Below, piece after piece: positions 1 to 6,236 of a DNA stretch of 14,675 nucleotides. How positions within the stretch are numbered: the stretch's first letter is position 1; every line of letters begins with the position of its first letter. The notes below the pieces were generated by a model that saw only the letters and a program-made list of their open reading frames with translations, searched no databases and was not told the DNA's origin. This DNA comes from Chloroflexota bacterium (lineage in GTDB: Bacteria; Chloroflexota; Anaerolineae; Ardenticatenales; Ardenticatenaceae): contig DOUV01000774.1 of NCBI GenBank assembly GCA_003520455.1, positions 1-14,675 on the forward strand, given 5' to 3'. The position numbers and the translations under genes are program-made.

Positions 1-47
1 GAGCGCGTCCCGCTCGCACACGCCACACACCCTATTCCATATGAACG
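1..47. mobile_element. Right half of a MITE-like palindromic element (truncated by window edge)
   Basis: Bases 1-47 match 8335-8381, the right half of the complete element described there, at 43 of 47 positions (differences at 7, 10, 24 and 45). It ends in ATATGAACG, the counterpart of ATATGAGCG in the complete copy. The left half, including the expected CGTTCATAT terminus, would lie just outside the window. If the 8-bp duplication seen at the other copy holds here, 48-55 (AAAAGGGA) should be repeated immediately left of the element. It sits 26 bp upstream of the response-regulator start codon. Confidence 0.7.
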
Positions 48-73
48 AAAAGGGAAGATGAAAGGGACGTCGG

Positions 74-721
74 GTGGTAAAATCGATTCAGCTGGTAATT
101 GCCGATGACCATGCTGTCATGCGCGAGGGGTTGGCAACGTTGTTGGAGGATGAAGCGGACTTGAAGGTCGTGGGCCAGGCCGGAACTGGCCGCGAGGCCG
201 TGGCCCTGGTTCGCCAGTATCGACCGGACGTCGTTCTGATGGACATCACGATGCCGGACATGACCGGACTGGAAGCGACGCGCCTGATTACGACCGACCT
301 GCCCGAGGTCAAAGTCCTCATTCTCACCATGCACGAGGAAGAGGCCTTCTTCTTCGAAGCCTTGCGGGCCGGTGCGGCCGGCTACATCCTCAAGGGGGTC
401 CAAAGTGAGGAATTGTTCAACGCCATTCGAGCTGTGGACGAGGGGGGTGTCTACCTTCCCGCCAAACTCGCCGGGACCCTGGTGCAGGATTATCTGGAGC
501 GCCATCCTCAGCCACCCTTGGACGACCCTCTCACCTCCCGTGAACGTGAGATTGTGACCCTGATCGCTCAAGGGTTAACCAACCGCGAAATCGCCGAGCG
601 GCTCACCCTGAGCATCAACACGGTCAAAACCCACCGCCTCCACATCTACCAGAAACTGGACCTCCGCGACCGTGCCGGCCTGATCGACTACGCCCTCCGG
701 CGTGGGCTGCTCCTCTCTTGA
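74..721 (+). CDS. NarL/FixJ-family response regulator (REC + LuxR-type HTH)
   Basis: This 215-residue cytoplasmic transcription factor is probably activated by phosphorylation from a sensor kinase. The receiver domain (about 5-120) has the acidic pair D11-D12, phospho-acceptor D57 in LMDITMPDM, conserved T85 and K107 in YILKG. A LuxR-type helix-turn-helix occupies about 150-212 (LTSREREIV, then GLTNREIAERL, then SINTVKTHR). The start is GTG at 74, preceded by AAAGGGA with a 6-base gap; this start places the first beta strand at the usual distance from the N-terminus. It resembles the second regulator at 1802-2467 closely, so the two look like paralogues. No kinase gene adjoins it in the window, and a partner could lie to the left or be the kinase at 2464-4377. 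The specific target genes cannot be told from the sequence. Confidence 0.95.
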   Translation: MVKSIQLVIADDHAVMREGLATLLEDEADLKVVGQAGTGREAVALVRQYRPDVVLMDITMPDMTGLEATRLITTDLPEVKVLILTMHEEEAFFFEALRAGAAGYILKGVQSEELFNAIRAVDEGGVYLPAKLAGTLVQDYLERHPQPPLDDPLTSREREIVTLIAQGLTNREIAERLTLSINTVKTHRLHIYQKLDLRDRAGLIDYALRRGLLLS

Positions 722-795
722 AGCCCCCACCCACCAGGCCGCCGACTGAGCTCTGCGCCCCTGGGTGTGCTTCAAAACAGGCCGGGTCGTCCCGC

Positions 796-884
796 AGGGT
801 TCAACGATGATGCGTTCATATTTCTGTACAAGTGGCGCGTACGCGCCACTTGTACAGAAAGTGAGATCCACCATAGGGTTCAAC
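796..884. repeat. Perfect 40-bp palindrome bracketed by 10-bp direct repeats (possible tiny insertion element)
   Basis: Bases 821-860 form a perfect palindrome, each arm 20 bases and centred between 840 and 841. The direct repeat AGGGTTCAAC occurs at 796-805 and 875-884, almost equidistant from the centre (35 and 34 bases of intervening sequence per side). The outer ends of the enclosed segment also match as inverted repeats (ATGATG at 807 against CACCAT ending at 874, 5 of 6). This looks like an insertion with target duplication. It lies between convergent genes and has no T-tract on either strand, so it is not a standard terminator. Confidence 0.6.
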
Positions 885-900
885 CGCTCGTGACGGATCA

Positions 901-930
901 AGCCCCTGGAAGTATTGCCTTCCAGGGGCT
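901..930. repeat. 12-bp inverted repeat between convergent genes (possible terminator)
   Basis: AGCCCCTGGAAG (901-912) and CTTCCAGGGGCT (919-930) form a perfect 12-bp stem around a 6-base loop, TATTGC. It lies 55 bp beyond the cupredoxin stop codon and 180 bp beyond the response-regulator stop. Position between convergent genes fits a transcription end, but neither strand shows a T-tract after the stem. Factor-dependent termination or 3'-end stabilisation is possible. Confidence 0.45.
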
Positions 931-985
931 GACTACTCACCAAGCTTTCGGTTCAGGCCGCGGCGTTCAGTTCTCGACTACCGCC

Positions 986-1543
986 CTATTTCACGACCAG
1001 CTTCCCCACCATACCTGCTTCCTTGTGGCCGGGGATCTCGCAGGCAAACTCGTAGGTTCCCGGTTTATCTACCCGAAAGACCTCCGACGCACTTTTGCCG
1101 ACCGCGGTGTGAATGTGGACCACGCCCTTCTCGGCCATCTCGGACATCTCCGACATTTCCTCGGGATCCATCTCACCCATAGCCTTGGGGTCCTGCACCG
1201 CCAAAATGGTAGCCGGCATCTCGTCGATGGCGATCTCGTGCGGAAGCTTGCCCGCGTTGTGGAACACCAGGCGAACTTGCTTTCCTGCCGGGATCGTCAC
1301 CGTCGCCGGTTCGAAGCCCCACTCCTGGCCGGTCACATCGATTGTCTGGTCCACGGCAGTGGTCCCATCGTCCATCGGGAACTGGGCCTCTCCTTGGTGC
1401 CCAGCCTTCTCACCGGCCTCGTGACTGGTCTGCTCCAGAGACGCCGCCGATGCCGGCTCTGTGGTCGATCCGCGCGAACCGCACGCAGTCACCAACAACG
1501 CCAGGACGAACACGCTCAGAATGAATAGACCTTTCTTCCACAT
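986..1543 (-). CDS. Lipoprotein cupredoxin (type 1 blue copper protein)
   Basis: This 185-residue exported copper protein is likely lipid-anchored outside the cytoplasmic membrane and carries electrons. A signal peptide (MWKKG, then a hydrophobic run) ends in lipobox V18-T19-A20-C21. A charged linker follows, then a plastocyanin/azurin-like fold from about residue 66 to 185. Likely copper ligands are H102 (KLPHEI), C168, H173 and M178 (CEIPGHKEAGM). The C-x4-H-x4-M spacing recalls azurin- and auracyanin-type sites. Between H102 and C168 lies an unusual acidic, Met-rich insert (M122, M125, M130, M133, M136) followed by HIH (143-145). The start at 1543 was chosen because AGGAGAG precedes it and the signal peptide begins there; the upstream extension is not protein-like. 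It is probably monocistronic. The electron donor or acceptor is unknown. Confidence 0.92.
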   Translation of the reverse strand: MWKKGLFILSVFVLALLVTACGSRGSTTEPASAASLEQTSHEAGEKAGHQGEAQFPMDDGTTAVDQTIDVTGQEWGFEPATVTIPAGKQVRLVFHNAGKLPHEIAIDEMPATILAVQDPKAMGEMDPEEMSEMSEMAEKGVVHIHTAVGKSASEVFRVDKPGTYEFACEIPGHKEAGMVGKLVVK

Positions 1544-1680
1544 CTCGACCTCTCTCCTTTCTCCGACCGACCCACGTGCTGTGGGACTGTCCCTGATTGC
1601 TCCCCTTCTGTTCGATTTCACTCCCAGTATATCGAACGCCGCCGGCCACCGCATCCCTGGTCCAGGTGATTCCATCACGA

Positions 1681-1710
1681 AAAAGACACCATCTCGAGAT
1701 GGTGTCTTTT
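1681..1710 (-). terminator. Palindromic Rho-independent terminator after the kinase/regulator operon
   Basis: A perfect 30-bp palindrome starts AAAAGACACC and ends GGTGTCTTTT, giving a strong stem whose 3' side ends in a T-run on either strand. It lies 92 bp past the stop codon of the response regulator at 1802-2467, and upstream of the cupredoxin start on the same strand. It would separate the two transcription units. Confidence 0.8.
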
Positions 1711-1801
1711 GGTGAGACGGAGCAGGTTGATTCAGGGTCGGCCGGCTTCCCGTCGCACCTGCCCGGATCGAGCCGGGTCAAAACCCGCGGGGAGCGGGGA
1801 C

Positions 1802-2467
1802 CTACTCGCTTCCCGGTTCGTCAACTGTGATCAGCCCTTTGCGAATCGCATACTTGATCAGCTCGCTCCGGTTGTGCAGGTCCAGCTTGTCCATAACGTT
1901 TTGGCGGTGGGTCTGGACCGTGTTGGCGCTAATCACCAGCCTCTCGGCGATCTCACGCGTGGTGAGCCCCTCGGCAATAAGGGTCAAAACCTCGCGCTCC
2001 CGGGAAGTCAGTTCATCGTAGCCCTCCTGCTCGGATGAGAGGCGGCTCAGGTAATCGGACATCAACTTCCGAGCCATCGTGGGGTACAGATACACCCCAC
2101 CCTGGTACACAGCCCGGATACCGCTCAACAATTCGTCGGACGAAGCCCCTTTCAGCACGTACCCGGAGGCTCCAGCCTGCAAGACCCGGAAGAAAAACTC
2201 GTCGCCTTCGTGCATGGTCAGGACAAGAACCTGCGTCTCGGGCAGGGTGGCCCGGAGTTGGCGGGTGGCTGCGAGCCCGCTCATGCGCGGCATAGTGATA
2301 TCCATCAGAACAACGTCAGGCTTGAGCTCGCGGGCCTTCTCGTACGCTTCCAACCCATCGCTCGCCTGGCCAACGACCTCGATATCTGGCTCCGCCTCGA
2401 GCAGCAGGCAGATTCCTTCCCGCATCACGACGTGATCGTCGGCGACGAGAACTCGAATCGGTCTCAC
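1802..2467 (-). CDS. NarL/FixJ-family response regulator paired with the adjacent histidine kinase
   Basis: This 221-residue DNA-binding regulator has a receiver domain (about 3-120) with D10-D11, phospho-acceptor D56 in LMDITMPRM and a conserved K in YVLKG. A LuxR-type helix-turn-helix lies at about 150-213 ([29 protein letters not shown]). The start is GTG at 2467, which overlaps the kinase stop codon as GTGA. GAGGAGGG sits 6 bases upstream, inside the kinase gene. The overlap indicates translational coupling, making this the cognate partner of the kinase. The receiver domain is close to that of the regulator at 74-721, including the shared LMDITMP motif and an acidic, Phe-rich segment after TMHE. 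Its targets are unknown; the neighbouring cupredoxin and NrfD cluster are candidates only because they are adjacent. Confidence 0.96.
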   Translation of the reverse strand: MRPIRVLVADDHVVMREGICLLLEAEPDIEVVGQASDGLEAYEKARELKPDVVLMDITMPRMSGLAATRQLRATLPETQVLVLTMHEGDEFFFRVLQAGASGYVLKGASSDELLSGIRAVYQGGVYLYPTMARKLMSDYLSRLSSEQEGYDELTSREREVLTLIAEGLTTREIAERLVISANTVQTHRQNVMDKLDLHNRSELIKYAIRKGLITVDEPGSE

Positions 2468-4377
2468 GGCGCACCCTCCTCGAACAATGGCACCTCGACT
2501 TCAATCCTTGTCCCCTGCCCCGGCCGGCTGGCGATTCGCGTCTGGCCCCCGATCAGGGACGCCCGCTCCCGTATTCCGATCAAACCCAGTCCGTGGGTAC
2601 CATCCCGAGCCGGCTGTACGGCGTCTGGGTTGAATCCTTTCCCATCGTCTTCGATGACGAGGCGAATCTGCCCGTCGTGCCGCGCCAGGGAGATGCTCAC
2701 CCAAGTGGCGCCGGCGTGGCGAGCCACATTTCCGATGGCTTCCTGCGCGATCCGAAACAGTACCGTTTCCACCGTTCCCGAAAGCCGGTTCGTCTGCAGA
2801 TCCCTGGCCTGAACTTCGTAATCAACCCCGAGGGCGTCCAGGCGGTTCTCGGCACACCAGCGGATCGCCGAGACCAGACCGAGTTCGTCCAGTGCCCCGG
2901 GCCGCAGGTCGGCAATGAGACGGCGGATGTCGGTGACAGTCTGTTTGATCAGATCTTGCGTCCGTCCGAGACGCACGCGCACGTCCGAAGCTTCGGCCGG
3001 CAGGCTGCGTTGGACGGCCTCCAGACTGATGACCAGCGAGGACAGCACTTGCCCCGTCCCGTCGTGCAATTCCCGGGCAATTCGCTTCCGCTCTTCTTCC
3101 TGCACCGTGATCACCCGCGCCAGGAGTTGGCGCCGGACGGCCTCCTGCTCCCGCAGGGCCTCGTTGAGCGTCTCCAACTCCTGAGTCCGCTGCAGGACCC
3201 GATCTTCGAGTTCGTCATTCCAGGCCTGGATCTCGCGGAACGAAGCCCCCAACCGGCGGCGCATGCTTTCCAGATTCTGGGCCAACAGCCCGATTTCGCC
3301 CCCTTCGCCGATGGCAATGGGCTGATCCAGGTCGCCGCCGGCGATGCGTTGGGCGGCCTGAGTCAGGTTGTTCACTGGCCGCACCAGTTGACGCGCGCCA
3401 ACCAACGTCGCACCCAGTACCGCGATTAACGAGAGACTTCCCAGAAGCAGGATACCGTTGCGCAATCGGTGCACCGGTGCCAGGGTTTCGGCCGCATCGC
3501 CCCCGACGGTCACCCCCCAGGGCACCAGGGTCAGTGGGACGAAGGCCATAATGTGGTGTTGGTGATCCTTATTGAGCGGGACGCTCTGCACCGTTGAGCG
3601 CCGCGCCGCCAACATGTGTCGGTAGAAGTCCTGGTGCTCGCCTGGCACCAGGAAGTACCCTGGCGCGGTCGACGCCACGATCAGACCCTCTTCGTTGACG
3701 ATGAGAGCATGGCCGGTGTGCCCCAGTTGTTGCGCCTTCGTGATGGGTTCCTGGATGCCGGGGCTTGTCAGGTCGATCAGACCGGCCAGGAGGGACATCA
3801 CGTGACCAGCCTTGTTCCAAATTGGAACGACCACCGCCACGGCAGGTCGGCCGGTGCGCTGGTCCACGAAAGGTACAGAAACTTGACGCTGGCCCGTGGC
3901 CAGGGCGCGCTGGATGTAGGGCTCGGCGGACCAGTCGGCCCCGTGCGGCGACAAATTGTAAGGTTCTGTCAGGACGACGTGCCCGGTCTCATCCAGGAAG
4001 GCAACACCCAGGGACAGGGTACCGATCCGGCCATAGGCATGCGCCAACATGTGGGTCTCGGCCGCAAAGTTAGACGCGTGCGGATCGAAGGGTGCAAAGT
4101 CGGTGGCTTTCTCCAATTCATAGAAGGCCCGGTTGAAGAGCCCATCGATCTCCGAAGCAGCCATCTCGGCAATGACCAGGCGCTCCTGCAGAATGCGGTC
4201 GGTGCTATCGTCGATCGCCTGGAGGCTGAGCAGGCTGAAGATTCCGAAAAGTAGCAGAAAACCCCCGGTCAGTACCAGGGCCAACCGTGGCCAGAGCCCC
4301 CACTCGTTGAACGGCTTGATTCCTATAGGGAGAACCTCGGGCCACGATCCCAAGCGATCAGACAGTCCTCGCAACAT
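2464..4377 (-). CDS. Membrane sensor histidine kinase, CACHE-HAMP-HisKA_3-HATPase
   Basis: This is a 637-residue NarX/DegS-type sensor kinase. From the chosen start, a first membrane helix spans about 29-51. An extracytoplasmic CACHE-like sensing domain follows at about 55-305, then a second helix at about 307-328. After that come a HAMP domain and coiled coil (about 329-425) and a HisKA_3 dimerisation domain with H-box H438 in [12 protein letters not shown]. The HATPase_c domain has an N-box around N550 ([13 protein letters not shown]), a G1 motif DDGKGF near 577-582 and a G2 motif [10 protein letters not shown] near 596-605. The start at 4377 is preferred because AAAGGGA lies 11 bases upstream and because the 105 upstream in-frame residues look non-coding (Arg, Cys and Gly-rich, no domain). 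CACHE domains usually bind small organic ligands; the ligand here is unknown. Confidence 0.93.
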   Translation of the reverse strand: MLRGLSDRLGSWPEVLPIGIKPFNEWGLWPRLALVLTGGFLLLFGIFSLLSLQAIDDSTDRILQERLVIAEMAASEIDGLFNRAFYELEKATDFAPFDPHASNFAAETHMLAHAYGRIGTLSLGVAFLDETGHVVLTEPYNLSPHGADWSAEPYIQRALATGQRQVSVPFVDQRTGRPAVAVVVPIWNKAGHVMSLLAGLIDLTSPGIQEPITKAQQLGHTGHALIVNEEGLIVASTAPGYFLVPGEHQDFYRHMLAARRSTVQSVPLNKDHQHHIMAFVPLTLVPWGVTVGGDAAETLAPVHRLRNGILLLGSLSLIAVLGATLVGARQLVRPVNNLTQAAQRIAGGDLDQPIAIGEGGEIGLLAQNLESMRRRLGASFREIQAWNDELEDRVLQRTQELETLNEALREQEAVRRQLLARVITVQEEERKRIARELHDGTGQVLSSLVISLEAVQRSLPAEASDVRVRLGRTQDLIKQTVTDIRRLIADLRPGALDELGLVSAIRWCAENRLDALGVDYEVQARDLQTNRLSGTVETVLFRIAQEAIGNVARHAGATWVSISLARHDGQIRLVIEDDGKGFNPDAVQPARDGTHGLGLIGIRERASLIGGQTRIASRPGQGTRIEVEVPLFEEGAP

Positions 4378-4966
4378 CGGTGTATCGGTCCCTTTGCCAG
4401 GCCGGCAACAAATCTCTCTCAGCAGCCAGCCCCCTGCCCCCGAGTTGCAGGCACTCAACGATCCTACTCGGGGAGCGCACCACACCTGGTACGCGCGTGG
4501 GTCGCCTCCACCAACCGCTCTGAATTTCGGTGAGCAGACCGTTACAGCGTTCTGGCCTGCCAGGGAACGAGCTGCATAGATTCTTTTTGGGCAGTCTCGC
4601 ATCATTGTAGGCCACTTTCCCCGACGAAAAAAGGGAGCCGTGCGAGCCCCTCGCCAGGGGCCCGGGCACAAATCGCCTGAGGCAGTGGCCACGAACGCCC
4701 CACGAGAAGGCTGCAGTCCGACGAGGTTGCAATCCCTCGACAGCCGTAATCACCCTCCCAGGCCTGCAATATCACCCCAGCAAGGTGAAGGCACTCGCCG
4801 CTGTCTATGTTACAGTGAGGGTGTCGACACGATGGTCTGGTCAATGAAATAGGGCTCGTCGCTCGTTGTACTCAAGCACACGCCCGGTCGCACCCGCCTC
4901 GAGCCTGATCCTGTCTTCCGTGCCGAACTGGGTACAAGCGAAATGGACGAACGGAGGGGAGAGGCT
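4378..4966. other. 589-bp non-coding divergent region between the kinase and the NrfD-cluster side
   Basis: No convincing gene is present. It separates the leftward kinase (start 4377) from the rightward small protein (start 4967), so it should hold both promoters. On the minus strand, TACAAT (4604-4609) with a T-rich stretch about 17 bases upstream (around 4627-4632) is a weak promoter candidate, implying a leader of roughly 220 bases. A 6-bp stem, GCCCCT (4646-4651) with AGGGGC (4656-4661), precedes that T-run on the minus strand. No clear -35/-10 pair was found on the plus strand. Confidence 0.5.
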
Positions 4967-5254
4967 ATGCGAATCACAATGGAGCGAGACCTGTGTACGA
5001 CGGTGTTGCCCGCCTGCGAGGAATGCTTTGCAACGTTTGTGCTCCACGATTGCTACCCCGATCGGGCCTGCATCACCGAGGTTGTCGATGACGGTCAGGC
5101 AGAGGTCACCCTGACCCTCAGGTACGAGGGCCATGAGGAGACCCTGGTGATCACAGACGAGAACCGAGAGTTGCTTGCCTATGAGGGCTGGTCCCAGTTT
5201 GTCCATACGGCTCCAGCGTTTGCCCACGTTCAGGACCAACAGCCGCACGGCTGA
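4967..5254 (+). CDS. Small Cys-rich protein of unknown function
   Basis: This 95-residue protein is not recognised as a member of a family. The N-terminal third has five cysteines (C10, C17, C20, C29, C35), including a CEEC motif (C17-x2-C20). The rest looks like beta strands (QAEVTLTLRYEG, then EETLVITDENRELL). The Cys arrangement could bind zinc or an Fe-S cluster, but no family pattern was matched. There is no signal peptide, so it is probably cytoplasmic. ATG 4967 was chosen because GGAGGGG (4953-4959) precedes it by 7 bases; an in-frame ATG at 4943 lacks such a site. It ends 148 bp before the Fe-S protein gene on the same strand and may belong to that transcription unit. Confidence 0.7.
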   Translation: MRITMERDLCTTVLPACEECFATFVLHDCYPDRACITEVVDDGQAEVTLTLRYEGHEETLVITDENRELLAYEGWSQFVHTAPAFAHVQDQQPHG

Positions 5255-5402
5255 GTCGTCCGCAGCGGGTAGCACGACCCGACCTTCAGTCTACACGGGT
5301 ATCAAGCTGTTTGCACGCCGTTCCAGACAGATCTAGAAACGCGTCTCAGGCCTGCTGGCAGGCCATACTGTTCCCCGGCACAAGACCAGTGCGGAGCGAA
5401 AA

Positions 5403-6200
5403 ATGGCGAAGAATCAAGTTGAAGCCGTCCCAGAAACAGTGGAAGTCACGCGGCGACGATTCCTCAAGGCGCTCGCAGCCGCCGGCGCCGGCACTGCCTT
5501 AGCAGGGTCGTTCGTGGTCGAGCGCACAGAGGCAGATTCACAGACCGGTAGCCAGGAGGCCGAGCGGCAGTGGGCCATGGTGATCGACCTGCGGCGCTGT
5601 GACGGGTGCGAAAAGTGTGCCAAGGCATGTAAGAAAACCCACTACCTGGGCGAAGATCAGGACTGGATTAAGGTCTACACTCGGCTCAACGCGGCCGGCG
5701 AGGAATATCATATGCCTCGCCTGTGCATGCACTGCGAGAACCCACCCTGCGTCAGGGTCTGTCCCGTTGGTGCGACGTTCAAGAACGCGGAAGGCGTGGT
5801 CCTGGTCGATCAGAACAAGTGCATTGGTTGCCGCACCTGTATGGCAGCCTGCCCCTACGAGGCCCGCTACTTCAACTGGCACGAACCACCCCCCGTACCG
5901 AGCATCCTTCATCAACCCATGCCCGAGTTTCCGGTACCGCAACAGAAAGGCACAGTGGGAAAGTGCATCCTCTGCGTCCACAACACCTCGGTGGGCAAAC
6001 TACCGGCCTGCGTTGAGGCCTGCACGATGGAGGCGCTGTACATCGGCGACCTGGAGGCCGACGTGGCAACCAACAGTCGCGAAACCGTCAAACTGTCGAA
6101 GTTCCTCCGAGAGAACGACGCCGTCCGGTTTCGAGAGGAACTCGGCACCGAGCCGCGCGTGTATTACATCCCCGGTCACGGCCAGGATCTGGATTTCTAG
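5403..6200 (+). CDS. Tat-exported four-cluster [4Fe-4S] ferredoxin-type electron-transfer subunit
   Basis: This 265-residue protein belongs to the DmsB/PsrB/TtrB/HybA-like family. These subunits carry electrons between a membrane quinone-reactive partner and a catalytic subunit. A twin-arginine signal is visible at residues 16-22 (TRRRFLK) followed by an Ala/Gly-rich hydrophobic stretch, so the folded protein is predicted to act outside the membrane. Sixteen cysteines form four binding sets: C66/69/72/76, C108/111/116/120, C140/143/146/150 and C188/191/203/207. All four sets are intact, suggesting four [4Fe-4S] clusters. The start ATG 5403 has CGGAG 6 bases upstream. The NrfD-type gene starts 36 bp downstream, the usual partner arrangement. 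A molybdopterin catalytic gene, often upstream of such subunits, is missing here. Confidence 0.95.
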   Translation: MAKNQVEAVPETVEVTRRRFLKALAAAGAGTALAGSFVVERTEADSQTGSQEAERQWAMVIDLRRCDGCEKCAKACKKTHYLGEDQDWIKVYTRLNAAGEEYHMPRLCMHCENPPCVRVCPVGATFKNAEGVVLVDQNKCIGCRTCMAACPYEARYFNWHEPPPVPSILHQPMPEFPVPQQKGTVGKCILCVHNTSVGKLPACVEACTMEALYIGDLEADVATNSRETVKLSKFLRENDAVRFREELGTEPRVYYIPGHGQDLDF

Positions 6201-6236
6201 CCGCATTGATATGGTCGCTTCTTGAGGAGGCAGATT

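Noticed and set aside
821..860. 40-bp palindrome as a bidirectional terminator
   Set aside because: No T-tract follows the stem on either strand; both sides of the perfect palindrome end in GAAA.
875..884. GGTTCAA as part of a tRNA T-loop or attachment site
   Set aside because: No cloverleaf can be drawn around it; it is one of the two direct repeats flanking the palindrome.
767..1528. 253-codon plus-strand frame
   Set aside because: Runs through the palindromes and antisense to the cupredoxin gene, which is clearly real.
2593..3429. 278-codon plus-strand frame
   Set aside because: Lies wholly antisense to the kinase catalytic region, which has all expected motifs; composition is typical of a G+C-rich shadow frame.
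4621..4661. Terminator on the minus strand (6-bp stem then T6)
   Set aside because: The stem is short, 13 or more bases separate it from the T-run, and there is no upstream gene on that strand to terminate.
4378..4692. In-frame N-terminal extension of the histidine kinase (to ATG 4692)
   Set aside because: The 105 extra residues are Arg/Gly/Cys-rich with no domain or signal, and precede a normal kinase N-terminus at 4377 that has its own ribosome-site candidate.
4841..5275. 144-codon minus-strand frame opposite the small Cys-rich gene
   Set aside because: No ribosome site or recognisable features; the plus-strand frame has a good ribosome site and coherent Cys pattern, although this choice is less certain than the others.
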